Shown here piece after piece: positions 28,461 through 50,824 of a DNA stretch of 64,000 bases. The position numbers were made by a program, and so were the translations under genes. The stretch's first letter is position 1. Each line of letters opens with the position of its first letter. Below the pieces are notes generated by a model. The model did no database searches, had not been told where the DNA came from, and saw only the letters and a program-made list of their open reading frames with translations. Location: positions 2,170,001 to 2,234,000 of the forward strand of contig NC_133296.1 of the NCBI RefSeq assembly GCF_005239225.2, given 5' to 3'. This DNA comes from Populus alba. Its lineage: Eukaryota; Streptophyta; Magnoliopsida; Malpighiales; Salicaceae.

Positions 28461-30400
28461 TTTATTTGCAATTTTTCACTACTTTATTTTTTAGCATTTT
28501 TTTCATAATATTTTAATTTAAAATGATTCTCCTCGGCCAGCTATTTTATTATATATTTTTGTTATGTGTAGTTGTCAGAGTCTGCTGAGTTTTTGCTTTA
28601 ACCTTACTTTTCTGTCACTGGCAACAATAGCTTTATTATATATTAGCTATTGGTTTTATTATTATTATTATTATTATTTTACTAATTATAGTTTTCAGGA
28701 TAAATCCTAAAACTCGTAATGTGTGTTTAGAATTATTAATTATAGTGTTTTTTTAAATAATTTTTTATTTGAAAATATATTAAAATTATTTTTATTATTT
28801 TTTTAAAAAAATATTAGATAATATTAAAACAAAAACTAGTTGATTATATATTAAAAATACTTTTTAAAAATATAAACAAAAACACCATCAAACAATCTCT
28901 CAAATATTGATTTAAGATTTAATCTAATGGCTATGACTCATTGCACTGATATTAATACCAATAATTATTAAATCAGATCTTAGATAAGATTTGAATTATG
29001 AATGTAGAGATTGTCTTGGATCAATTAAAAAATTAAAAAAAATATATCAATGATCTTTGAATTGAATTTTTAGACAAGATAGTTTTTTAATATAATATTA
29101 AAATTTTATTAATTAAACAGATATAAATTTAAATCTTATCATTTCCACTCTATTTTATAATTAAAATTAATTAATAGTATAAAATAATATAATTATGTAC
29201 AAGTTTCAAATTCAAGCGGCTTTTACTTTAAAAAATTTTAAAAATATATATAAATTATATATTAAAATCTCATTTAATGGTTATGAATATAGAGATTGGC
29301 TTGGATTAATTAAAAAATATAAAATGTTAAAATAATTAAAAAAAATATATCAATGACCTTTAAATTGAATCTCACCAAGTCAGCTCTCTTGATTTATTTA
29401 TTTTTAATTTGGATGGATTTAATAGCAGTGTTAAATAACTTCTATTTTATCTCTACTAATTATCTTTCCTTGACAAGAATTAACCCACTTATATATCTTT
29501 CTTTCTGTGCTATGTCTTTATGTCGAAGGCAAATTAACAGAGAGATATTGTACTAGATTTTCTAAACAGAAGATATTGTATTTGAAAGTTTCAGTTTTTT
29601 TTTTTTTTTGGGTGTAGAAAAAGTTTTAACAATAAGTTATATAATGAACCTACAAATCAACTACACTTGCTAATAAAAATAAATGAAAATCATCTGATAA
29701 ATAATCTAGTGGTAAGAATTTGAGATTAAAATATTTATTCTTCTTGTAGTCTCAGATTTAAACTCTATGATTGATAATATAATGGCTACCTAAAACTAAT
29801 ATGATTGTTAACTTCAAGGTCCGGAAAATTAGTCGAGTTGTGTATAAATTAATATGGACATCTAAGTTAATAAAAATAAATAAAAAAACCCAAGAACTTT
29901 AAAAGTCAGAATTTTACAAGAATCGGTACTTTAAGCCTTCTTTTTTCTTTTGTATGGTAGTTTTAATCCTTATTTAGGTGAAGTTAGTGGTAATTTTATT
30001 TTTATTATTTGACAATATAGAAGTAATTGAAATAAAAGCATTTGTTTAAATGGTGAGAATGAAAATTAGTCATGTGATATTTTTAAACGTATGCATGATT
30101 CTGTTATTTTTATTGCAAATAGAAGTCATGGAAATGGAAATGAGAAATCAAATAAGAATATTTCTGTTAATTTTTATTTTTCAAGTCTATTTAAAAATGT
30201 AATTGCAGTTGTTTTTTAAAGTACTTTTTACTTAAAGATGTATTAAAATAATATTTTTTATTTTTAAAAAAATTATTTTTTATGTCAATGCATTAAAATG
30301 ATCTAAAAATATAAAAAAAATATTAATTTAAAGTAAGGAAAAAAAATAAAAAATAATTAAATTTTTTAAAAAATATTTTTACAATATAAAAATAAACAGG

Positions 30401-30444
<44 letters not shown>

Positions 30445-33130
30445 CGGCATACAGGAGAGAAAAAGGAGGAGAAATTTAAATATAATATTTGCAATTTCTA
30501 TTATCCATAAATTTGTCTCTTGGGTGCACCGAAGGCCAAACTTGCATTAATTAGTATACATATGTGCCCAGCAGTTATGATTAGAAGTTGCTAACATATT
30601 TTAATGTTTTATTCCAGGGAGGGCTGGCAATCAATATTATTTAAATACAAACTGCAAAATCTTTCGAAATAATCAAACAAATCTTGTAATATTAAAAATA
30701 ATGTCTGTCTTATACACTTGCCCGTATATATATTATATTAGACATGTGACACTTGCTTTGCCGCGCGGGCTATATTTTTCTCAGAAATTTTTTTTTGTAT
30801 ACATATGATTTTTGATGTGTTTTTATACAAAAATAAAACAAATTATAAATACATATAATTAAATAAATCAACAATTATAGATGTTAATAAAAATAAAATG
30901 ATAAACAATAACTAAAAATAAAATTAGAAGGATCAAGAAACAAATATCAGATGTTGATCAAGATATTTCATCTTGTAGGATGAGATATTTACTCGATCGT
31001 GTTTCTGAATTTTTTATTAAAATATTTTTTTATTCAATTAAATAGTAATATAAATAGACATACATTAAATTGATTAAATAAAATAAAAGAAAAATAATAT
31101 TATGGAAGGCTGAACATGATAGAAATATTATTTAAAAATAAAAATAAAATTTGAAAAAATAACGTTCACCTGCGCAAAAGATGAAAAAAAATAGATGAAT
31201 AAAAAAAATATCTTCAAAAATACATACAAAATAAAAAATTAAAAACTGTAATTTAAAAGAGGCTCTACAAATAAAATAAAATAGAGAATAAGTATTAATT
31301 TAAATACAAATAAAAATAATAATTTTGAAAAAAAAATATAAAAACAATTAATCTAAAAAAATACAAGGAAAAAAAAGAGTCAAGAGTTGTTGGGCCTAGT
31401 AGACCAAGCCAGCTTATCTGGCCTATTTTGTTTTGACCCGCACACTTGAACCCTTTTTTTTGTTGCATACGGGGTTAATGACATGTTCTTCACCTCCATT
31501 TTCTTTTAAAAGAAAATCAGATAACGTGTTGTTTGATTTTTTCTAGTTTCCAACAACTGTAATGGCCGATAAATCAAGGCTTGAGATTTTTTGATCAAAA
31601 AACCTAAAAAACACCTTAGTAACCATGATAAACTTATCAATAGTCTAAAAAAAAACTCTCAAAAAATTTTCCAAGCTCATATTTGTTTTTTACAAGCTTC
31701 AAAGGTAAAAATAAAATAAAAATAAAAATAAAACCTAACATTAACTCCTCTCATCAAATGAAACTATTTGACAGAAATATCGATTGTTTTGGTAACCTAA
31801 ATCAATATCACTGATATTTTTCTCTCTTTACTATCATAATTTAACAACTTTTATCTTTTTTATTTCAAACCAAGGCCAAAAAAATAAAATAAACTATTGT
31901 ATCAAAATCAAATTGAAAAAATATTGTGGTACCGACTTTGTATAATTTTTGAAATATAAGATCTAAATTAAATATTTTGTGAAAATTTTGAAACCATCAC
32001 TCATTTTATACAAAATTGTTACTTTGATCTCTCATCTTTTAATTATATTTCTAGGTAATAAATTTGATAAAAAATGCAATTGCATAAAAAAAATTAAAGA
32101 TTAAATTGAAAATAAAATGATGAATAGTTAATCTACGTTAAAATATTAAAGGATGCAAAATATTGGCTCGACAATAACCATCCCTCGCGTTTTAGTTTTT
32201 TAACATTGATAAATTTCCATCTGTCGAGTGGAAAAGTAAATATTGCCAGCTCAGATAGTTTGATTCCTCGACCACCGGGATGATACCAAACTTGTCTCCT
32301 TAAAATAAATAAAGGCAATGTTAGTAGGTAAAGACACGTTATCTGTTGACTTTGGGTGCAATTATTTTGTAGGCAAACTCGTGTTTAAAGTTATCTAAAC
32401 GTGAATCAAATTATAATTTATTTAAGAAAAAAGCAATTAAAAGATATTTAATTTTAATTAACACGTGGATTAGTTTAAAATTATATAAAGAACTTTGAGT
32501 AAAAAAAAAAAAGGAATCAAAGAATGATGATGAAGAAGATCTAAATATAACATGGAGAAGATATATTTGATATGATTCCAAGAATTTTTTTTAGTGAATT
32601 ATTTTATAATTGCAATCCTAGGTACATGTCACAATCATAACTATTTTTATTTTTAGGTATTTTTTAAATAAATATTTCTAATTTAAAAAAAAATATTAAA
32701 AAATATTTTTTATCATTTTATGATAGTTTTGATATGTTAATATTAAAAAAATATAAAAATTTTATTTCAATAAATTTTTAAATAAAAAAATATCTTTAAA
32801 AAATATCATAAATGGTAATTCCAAACATATCTGAAGTTATGTACAATTACAACGTGTACTATTGCCATTTTTTTAACAACGGTATGTAAATCTTGAAAAT
32901 TATTATTGAAATAATGTTTAGCTCTTGAAACAATTAAAAAAAGATAAACGGTTAAAATAGAAAACACATTATTTTACCTTTTATTTTGAAATTATATAAA
33001 TTTATTTTAAAATCATCTTCAAATTTATTTTTACATCTTCATTACTATCTCTTAAACTAGGTGTGTGTATAATATGTCACGAGACATTAGCTCAACATCT
33101 AGGAATAAGTTTTTTATTTTTAAAGGAAAA
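28461..33130. other. Intergenic AT-rich spacer with eroded MITE-like copies
   Basis: No gene is recognised. Visible items: AT-rich segments at about 28,718-28,890, 30,190-30,398 and 32,620-32,835 that follow the layout of the MITE-like family (TTTTTAAAAATTATTTTT, then a CATTAAAATGATCTAAAAA-type core) but without readable termini; a (TA)n tract at 30,404-30,442; and a diverged direct repeat, about 28,906-29,070 against 29,250-29,375, sharing ATATATCAATGA and TAGAGATTG-CTTGGAT. Coding potential is absent in all frames. Confidence 0.6.
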
Positions 33131-33135
33131 GTGCG

Positions 33136-33388
33136 ATTCATTATTTATCAATTAACATTATATTAGAAAGAAATATTGAACAAAACTCCAGTTTTTATCA
33201 CAATCATAATTTCTAGAGTTTATAGTTAAGTAATGATATAAACTCTAGAAATTACTTAACTATAAATTATAAACTCTAGAAATTATGTTTTGCCATTCAT
33301 TATTTATCAATTAACATTATATTGGAAAGAAATATTGAACAAAACTCCAGTTTTTATCACAATCATTATTTCTAGAGTTTATAATTAA
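33136..33388. repeat. Direct repeat pair (about 90 bp) around a palindromic core
   Basis: Copy A at 33,136-33,229 and copy B at 33,295-33,388 are nearly identical, offset 159 bases; both contain TTGAACAAAACTCCAGTTTT. Between them, TTCTAGAGTTTATAGTTAAG is followed by inverted counterparts (TATAAACTCTAGAAATT twice), so the core can form hairpins. Copy B ends with TTCTAGAGTTTATAATTAA. No coding capacity. It may be a partly duplicated inverted-repeat transposon or a replication-slippage product. Confidence 0.8.
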
Positions 33389-33539
33389 ATAATAATTAAT
33401 AATATTTGCAATTTAGAATGCACCAGTTGATAATTTTCAACAATATATAATAAAACATGATAATCTTCTATCACCAAACCAAACTTACTAAAATCAACTC
33501 TATTTGATGTCAGATGATTCATTACAAGTTTTGAATTAG

Positions 33540-33740
33540 TTTTTAATAGGGGTATTTAAAAAAACCGATCACCAAGAAAATCAAAAAAACTTAACCGAAA
33601 TGAAAAACCAATTAAACTAATTTTTAAAACCATAAATTCTAATAAGTCTGGTTTGGTTTTGGTTTTAATACGAAAACTGACAAATTGAACCAAAGCAACC
33701 AAAAAACCTAAAAATTATACAAATTAAGAGGGGTATAAAT
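33540..33740. repeat. Low-complexity AACC/GGTT-rich repeat
   Basis: Rich in AACCRAA and TTTGGTTTTGGTTTT motifs. Similar stretches lie at about 34,310-34,450 and 49,270-49,560. It looks like a dispersed family. No gene is seen in it. Confidence 0.45.
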
Positions 33741-34469
33741 AGTTAAATACTGAAACCTAACCCTGACATAATCTCCCCTGACCTCGTAAAAAGTCATCGC
33801 CATGACCCCTTGAAAATATTTATCTTAATCTTTCTGTCCCTTTCAAGTTTAAATTGTTCTACCTTTGTGTTTGTCTCCATTTTAAAAGTCCCATATTATC
33901 TAGATTCTAGCTAAACACAAACCCACCTCTCCATCTCCCTAGCTTCTTTTCTCTCTTTACTTCTGCATAAGCTGTCACCATCCTCCTCTATTATTGCAAG
34001 TTGTAGTAGAAGGAGACGACTCCTTCGTTAAAAAAAAAATGGCAAGGTAAAATTTGACCCAATACTTAGTGTTCGACCAGGGATCCAAGGCATATCAACA
34101 TGAAACAATGATTAATGATCAAAGATGAATTTATAGCTTTTGTTGTTTACTATAATGAAGATGGATGTATTACAAAATCCTCTAGATGGTTAGCTAAACT
34201 GCATTATTCCTCGCTTGGCAGCTCAAGTTTATAATAGCAGGAAATATAAAATCCCAAGCAAGGAAAAATTAGTGTTTGATTTCTGAAGGGATTAGGTTTC
34301 CTGGTTTTATGGAAAAAAACAACCGAATTTAACCGAGTCAAACTAGTTTGGTTTGAATTGGATTTCAAGCTAGTCTGGTTAATAATTTACAAAACCAATA
34401 TAACTCGGTTCAGTTGATTTTTTAAGTCTAAACCAAACCAAACCATGAACACTTATAGTTTCCACAGTA

Positions 34470-35190
34470 ACAAACCTCAAAATTCAATGAAATCAGCTTT
34501 TGTAGCACCTTTTTCAATACCAATGTCTCTCTCGTAGCTGAAGTGAACACTCCTCTTCCACAACATATAATTGCCCCGTTATGATCCCTAACAATATATC
34601 TTGCTCCTATTGTAGAGATGTCCTAAAAATATGTTGCATTAATATTGCATTTTTACTTTCCTACCGATGGTTTCTCTCATCATGATATGGGAGAATGAAT
34701 AACAAGTGATCCATTTCAACACATATGAGCTGCTTTCCACTTATTTTAAAAATCAATCCCCCTCTTTAATGCACCTAATACTGTCACCATTTTGTTATGT
34801 TATTGCTTCTCATTACGTTGATTTCATAGGAACCACATAATTACAATAACCTGTTCTATGTTCTCCTCATCCAATATAGCAAACAAACTAAAAAACCTGA
34901 AAGTTGATCGTGCCTGTCATATGAAAGACCATACATATCTCTTGCCAATATACAACTACGAATAGACATTTAAAAAAGACATGTTATCTAGATTTCTGTA
35001 CCCCTTCAAATAGCACAAATATCAAGAACTTTCATTCCCTTTTCAATTAATCCGCTGCAAGTTAAAATGCAATGTTAACACATTCGTCAAAGAAAATATT
35101 TAATACTTGGAGGGATATTCAAATTCCATAATTTACGCCATTTTCCATTTATGTGAGATTAGGTTTATTGATGTTAATGGCAACATGGTA
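34470..35190 (-). mobile_element. Dead LINE (non-LTR retrotransposon) 3' fragment: zf-RVT and RNase H-like region
   Basis: On the minus strand, with stops and frameshifts, pieces read WNLNIPPSIKYFL and VLDICAI, typical of the zinc-binding reverse-transcriptase-associated region of plant LINEs. Further on, CNINATYF, GARYIVRDHNGAII and RGVFTSATRE resemble the plant LINE-encoded RNase H-like domain. No open frame of useful length remains. The upstream reverse transcriptase and endonuclease parts are not recognisable nearby, so it is a 5'-truncated relic. Confidence 0.6.
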
Positions 35191-36281
35191 GCTAGATTTA
35201 TAACTTGTATTGGATTGAATTTTGGTCCTTCAACATTTAAAAATGTTTAAATGAGCCAACTTTTATTTTATTTTTCTAAATTGAGTATCAACCAAGCATT
35301 GAAAAATTATTTTGACACTGAAAAATCCTCGTATCAAGACAACAAGAATCAAATACCAAGTTAAGTCCCAAATAAAAAAAAAACAAGGGATCAATTTTTT
35401 TTAAAAAAGTTAAGGGATTGAAATAAAAAATAAAAAAAGACATGAATGCGCTCCAATCATGCAAATTAGTCAATGAAATTGGCAAAAAAGAAGCTGGACA
35501 TTTCTTTAACCTTTAATACGATCCTCAAAGACCTAATCATTGCAAATCAAATAAATTGAATTTTGCTTTGCAAAATGATAACTAATTGAGCGACAAAATA
35601 TTTTTACAACACCTTAAGTTCCCTATATGCAGCATGAAAAATAAATTACCAAGATCAATTATAAATTAAAGTACTGTCAAATGACCAAATAAAAAGAAAA
35701 AGAAAATTAAGGGACCAAAGCATAAACAATTCCAGGGACCAATTTTTTTTTGCTGTTGTTGTCTATATTGTTTTGTGTCTAGAGCTACATTGTTTTTTTT
35801 TTTCCCCCCTTACATGGATTCAATTTTTTCTTGTAATTAATCTCATAAATATATATTGCCAAAGAAGCAATTTTCAAAAAATATGACGAAGTCGTTGTTT
35901 AAATTATTTTTATACGAATTTGTTTTTTTCTACCTACTCAATGGTTTAACACCCTTTTTTTTTTTTTTAATCTAGCCAAATTTTGATCAAAACATTAAAT
36001 TAACCCAACTTAAATTAGTCACCGGTCTACTATTTTCTTCCCCAATTAACCCCCAGCTCCCGCCCAAAATCACACTTCCTCGACACCATTCGAAGTCCAA
36101 AGTCCAACCACTACCCAACGAATCTCCCTTTACGCGGGCAATCTCGTCCATTAATCTGTCACCGTACCCAACACCGTTACAATGATCCTTCCTTCCAATA
36201 AAAAACCCACAAGAAAAAGCACTCGCTTCAATTCTCCGATCTCGATAGAACCAGAGCCGGACGTAGCCAGAGAGTCTGGAC
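35191..36281. other. Intergenic region upstream of XRN4
   Basis: AT-rich to about 36,000, with poly-T/poly-A tracts and no recognisable gene. The last 280 bases are richer in C and probably hold the XRN4 promoter and 5' leader. No convincing TATA box was found, which is common for housekeeping genes. Confidence 0.5.
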
Positions 36282-46805
<10,524 letters not shown>

Positions 46806-49800
46806 CATTGTATATTTGAAGAATCTTGCGTGTTTTTGCCACACCCACATTTCAGTGGCAATGTATGTTCATTTGAATCTTTGAATCTTTGCATAAGCGC
46901 AAGTTTTTGGTGAATTTACTCGGTTTGGGCAACAAGAGTCACAGAAACTATTCCTGGATGGTATGCAGCTGCAAGAGCTCGTGGATGTTAAAGAGTTTAA
47001 TATAGTGAACAGTGGCCTTTTTGAGATCCACTTTTGATTTGGTGAGAGTTAGCATACTGCATCTCACCTCATTCATGTTGCAGCTGCTTTCTTCCAGATT
47101 TTCCTATTTGCTTACCAGATTGTCGTAGAAAACTGTATCATACAAATGTTTGGTTGCAATCGGGCATGTATCTCAGAAATGTTGTCCATATGTACCGTAT
47201 TTTGGATGATGTAATTATTCTTGATGCAGTATCCTTTTTTGTGACTCGGAACTTTTTGCTTTTCAGGATTTCTGTGCAAATCTGACAGAATCTGAACGAT
47301 AGTTCCTTACGAAACCTTAAACGATTGCCTAACAAGGAGAAGCTTTTTCCAAGTTCTATGGCTTGCTAAAGCCCTCTTTGGTGTGTTTTTACTGGCTCAC
47401 TCACTGTTTAAGGTGGCAGAGACGGCTCTCTCCAAAGGCCCTTTCTATCCTGGGTTGGAGCTGGGATATCATTCTTGCTCAAGTTTCAGCATTCTTTCGC
47501 CCAACATTTTCCATTTAGAGGTTAGCTTGGTGCTCGCGCTATGTAGCTGGCATGGTAAAAAAAATATTTAGACGAAGCAATGTTATTAAATAAGCAATAA
47601 AAATTAGAGACTCGGTCATTGATTTGTTGAGTTTAATATACTTGGTTAATTTAACATGTGAAATTCTAGATCTAAAATCAATTAAGAAACTTAATTTTTA
47701 ATCAATTTAATGTTTTTAATTAATTTAATATTGAATGATGAATCAAAAAAACAATATATCGATTTAAAAAATTAGCAATCTAAATAATAAAAATCAAATT
47801 TGATTGGAAAAAAACTAGAGGATGAAATTGTAAGGAAAAAATCAATTTTAAAAATTATCTCAAATAAACTAAATAGCAATAAAAAAAATAAAGATCAAAT
47901 TTAATATATGAAGAAATTGAAAAAAAATCTAGTTTTATAAATTATTTCAATAAAAAAATGATAATAAGAAGAAAAATGGATCAAATTTGAATGAAAAACA
48001 AATTGAAGATCTGTTTTGAAAATTTAAAGAGTCAAACATAGAAATCAAGTAGGAGAGAGAAAGCGAAAAAAAAAGTCATTGATATCAAAGTAGAGGTCAA
48101 TAAGCTGCACCCGCCACTAAGAAATGAAGATTTTATCGAAACAATTTGAACACTACCTTGAAAGCTATTATTTGGCCGTCAAACACCCACTCATGCACGA
48201 ATCAAATGGCACAACTATAACCCATGCGCTCTACAATATACATGTCAATCAATTTTTTAAAATAATATTTATATTTATTAAACTATAAAACTATCCTTCT
48301 TACAACTTGATTGTAACAAAAAAAAAAGTTAGGCACAGCCTAAATAAATTTTGATTTTAAAGGCAATTTAATTACGTGCTTTAAAAAATAAAAATACAAA
48401 AAGTCATTGGACACCAATTTATTTTTATTTTTTTTGCTTTTAAGTGTAATGCTGTTTTTAAAATGCTAAAATACCAATTTGTCACATATCAATATGACTA
48501 TGACTAATGGATCCTTATAAAAAGAATATGTTACCTCAATAATTAGTTCATTTTTTTTTTTTTAAAAAAGAAAGACAAAATGATCATTATAATATTCCAA
48601 TTTATGTCTCCTTATTGGAGAAAAAAAAATTCAATTTTATAAATTATTTAAAATAATATAAATAATAATAAAAAATATATATATCAAATTTTAAAAAAAA
48701 AAAAATTGAAGAGTTGCTTTGAAAATTTAAAAGGTTAAGCCTAGAAATTAAGAGGGAGAGCCGCCTAGACAATTTGAATACTGTCCGAGAAGCTATTGTT
48801 TAGTCATTAAAAACCCATTCACAGATCACTCGAATGTTGCTACCACAACTTTAATATTCTAATATTTACAATGTACATTTGCAATATTTTTTTAAAATAA
48901 TATTTATATTTATATTTATTAAATTATCAAATTGTTCAGTAAATTTGATTATAACAAAAAAAAAATTAAAGAAAGTTTGAACACAACTTTTTTAAAAAAT
49001 TGCTTTTAAGAAGTCGTCCAAGCCTGCTTTGAAAAGTGAAAATATAAAAAAGTACATGAAAACTAATTCTAAAATAAAATTACTTTCAACAATCATTAAA
49101 TTATTTTATTGTGCTTTAATATAATAATGATTAGTGGATACTCGTGAAAATAATAGCTAGCGGTTTTTTATTTGAGAAGGGGCAAAATAATTAATCCAGC
49201 AATGTGTCTCCCAGTTAGTCTCTTTTTTTTATTATTATTTTATTTTAAGCATTGTATATATTAAGGGTGATCATTTTTTATTTAGTTTGATTTATATAAA
49301 AAAAATAATTAAATCGATTTTTTTTTAAAAAAAATCAAAACCAGTTCAAACCAAGCAGTTTCAATTCAGTTCGGTTTTTTAGAATAAAAATTAATTCAAA
49401 CCAGTTTGACTCGATTTTTTCAATTTGGTTTGGTTTTAGTCGGTTTTTTTTGTTTGGCTCAGGTTTTTTTTTTGTTTTTTTTGTGGTTTGGGTTTGGTTC
49501 GGTCTTTCGGTTTCAGGCTTAAAAAACCAAAATCAAACCGAACAAATTGATTTTTTTAAAATTTTAATAAATTTAATCAGTTTTTTTTTTTACAGATTTT
49601 TTTAAAAATATTTTAAATATTTTAAATTTAATTGATTTTCCATTTTTTTTCTCACCCGTAGCATATATGTTCCCAATAACTATAGGTCTCTCTCTCTCTC
49701 TTTCTCTTACATGTCAAGCATTTTACTTTGCTTCATCATTTCTCTTCCACATAAAACAGCCAAGGATAAGAGAATCATTGATCATCTAGCATGTCAGATA

Positions 49801-50101
49801 CTTAGTAAAATATGCAAATTATTCAAATCTTTAGATGAGATGCATGTTCAATGCTGTACAAAAGAAGAAATAATGAACTAGCTTAGCAATAGAACCTGAA
49901 GATGAAGAGAGCAGAAGTCAAAAGATGATCTTCTGATAAAAGAGATTCGACTCAGAACACTTAGATGTCCATATAAATTCTGATGTTCGTGTAACTCTCA
50001 AGTCCATTTCTGAATTATCACTCTGTTTGCAAACATTTTGTTCCAGATGAACTTCAAATACATATAATACAGCATAACATGAAAAAAAACCTCACCATTT
50101 A
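46806..50101. other. XRN4 3' flank and AT-rich spacer with repeats
   Basis: The first few hundred bases are presumably XRN4 3'-UTR. From about 47,630 the sequence is AT-rich repeat DNA. There are tandem-like units containing GATCAAATTT and AAATTGAA (47,820-48,010), and a diverged direct duplication, about 47,960-48,330 against 48,690-48,980, sharing GAAAATTTAAA, CAATTTGAA-ACT and AATAATATTTATATTTAT. A GGTTTGGTT/AACCAAA-rich block lies at 49,270-49,560. A CTCTCT tract lies at 49,687. The 3' end of the rubredoxin transcript must lie shortly below 50,102. No further gene is seen. Confidence 0.6.
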
Positions 50102-50692
50102 CTATTGCAGAAAATACCCTGACAAGAACAGAACAAAGAAGAAGAACAAGGTCCCATATATCAAAATAGTCTTTTGACCAGAAGTAAGTGCATTGCCTCC
50201 TAATCCATACTGCTGGTTCTGTGCAAACCCAGCAATCTCCACACTTTTACTCTCGAAGAAACTCTGTGCAGCTCCACAAGTTGGACACCTCCAATCATCA
50301 GGTAGCTTGTCAAACTGAAACCCTGGTGGTAATGGATATGATGGGTCACCAACTGCCTCATCGTATTTGTAGCCACAAGACCTACACTCATAAATCCCAG
50401 TGTTTAAAACTGCAAACTTCTCTTCCAACCTTCTCTTATCGAACTGTGGCTCTTCTTCTTCTTCTTCTTCTTCGGGAGGAGACTCTGTTGGTGGATTGGT
50501 TTGGGTTGAATCTGATAGAGTTGGCGTCTTGTCTTCTCTGGAGACATCAATGGAGTGTAGAGAGAAAAGATGAGTCTTTTGGGGTTTATGAATGGAGAGG
50601 AATGACAGTTTTGAGAAACGGGTTCTGGATTTTGGAGGGGAAAGCTGTGGAAGGTGGAAGGACACAGTGGCTCTTGCGGCTGCACAAGCCAT
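50102..50692 (-). CDS. RBD1: Chloroplast rubredoxin-domain membrane protein, RBD1-like (196 aa, single exon)
   Basis: The order is a Ser/Arg-rich N-terminus typical of a chloroplast transit peptide (residues 1 to about 45), an acidic linker with nine consecutive Glu, a rubredoxin fold with two knuckles (C103, C106 in YECRSCGYKY; C136, C139 in WRCPTCGA) around GDPSYPLPPG, and one C-terminal membrane segment (about 174-194). The four cysteines bind one iron. The homologue in Arabidopsis (At1g54500) and its relatives are known to be needed for photosystem II accumulation, acting at the thylakoid membrane. The frame stays open for another 44 codons upstream (to 50,824), but the chosen Met (MACAAARATVSF) gives the family length and a normal transit peptide. 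The Glu run is encoded by a GAA/GAG microsatellite at 50,448-50,475. It is tail-to-tail with XRN4. Confidence 0.94.
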   Translation of the reverse strand: MACAAARATVSFHLPQLSPPKSRTRFSKLSFLSIHKPQKTHLFSLHSIDVSREDKTPTLSDSTQTNPPTESPPEEEEEEEEPQFDKRRLEEKFAVLNTGIYECRSCGYKYDEAVGDPSYPLPPGFQFDKLPDDWRCPTCGAAQSFFESKSVEIAGFAQNQQYGLGGNALTSGQKTILIYGTLFFFFVLFLSGYFLQ

Positions 50693-50824
50693 TACTCGAG
50701 TTGTGTGTTTTATATGGCTTCTTTTCTTGTGCCAGTGTTTGTGTCTTAAAGGGTGTAGACAAAAATGGAATGTGTGTTGATTTTCTGGGTGGAGGAGAAA
50801 CGGAGTGGATCCATGGAAGAGCAT

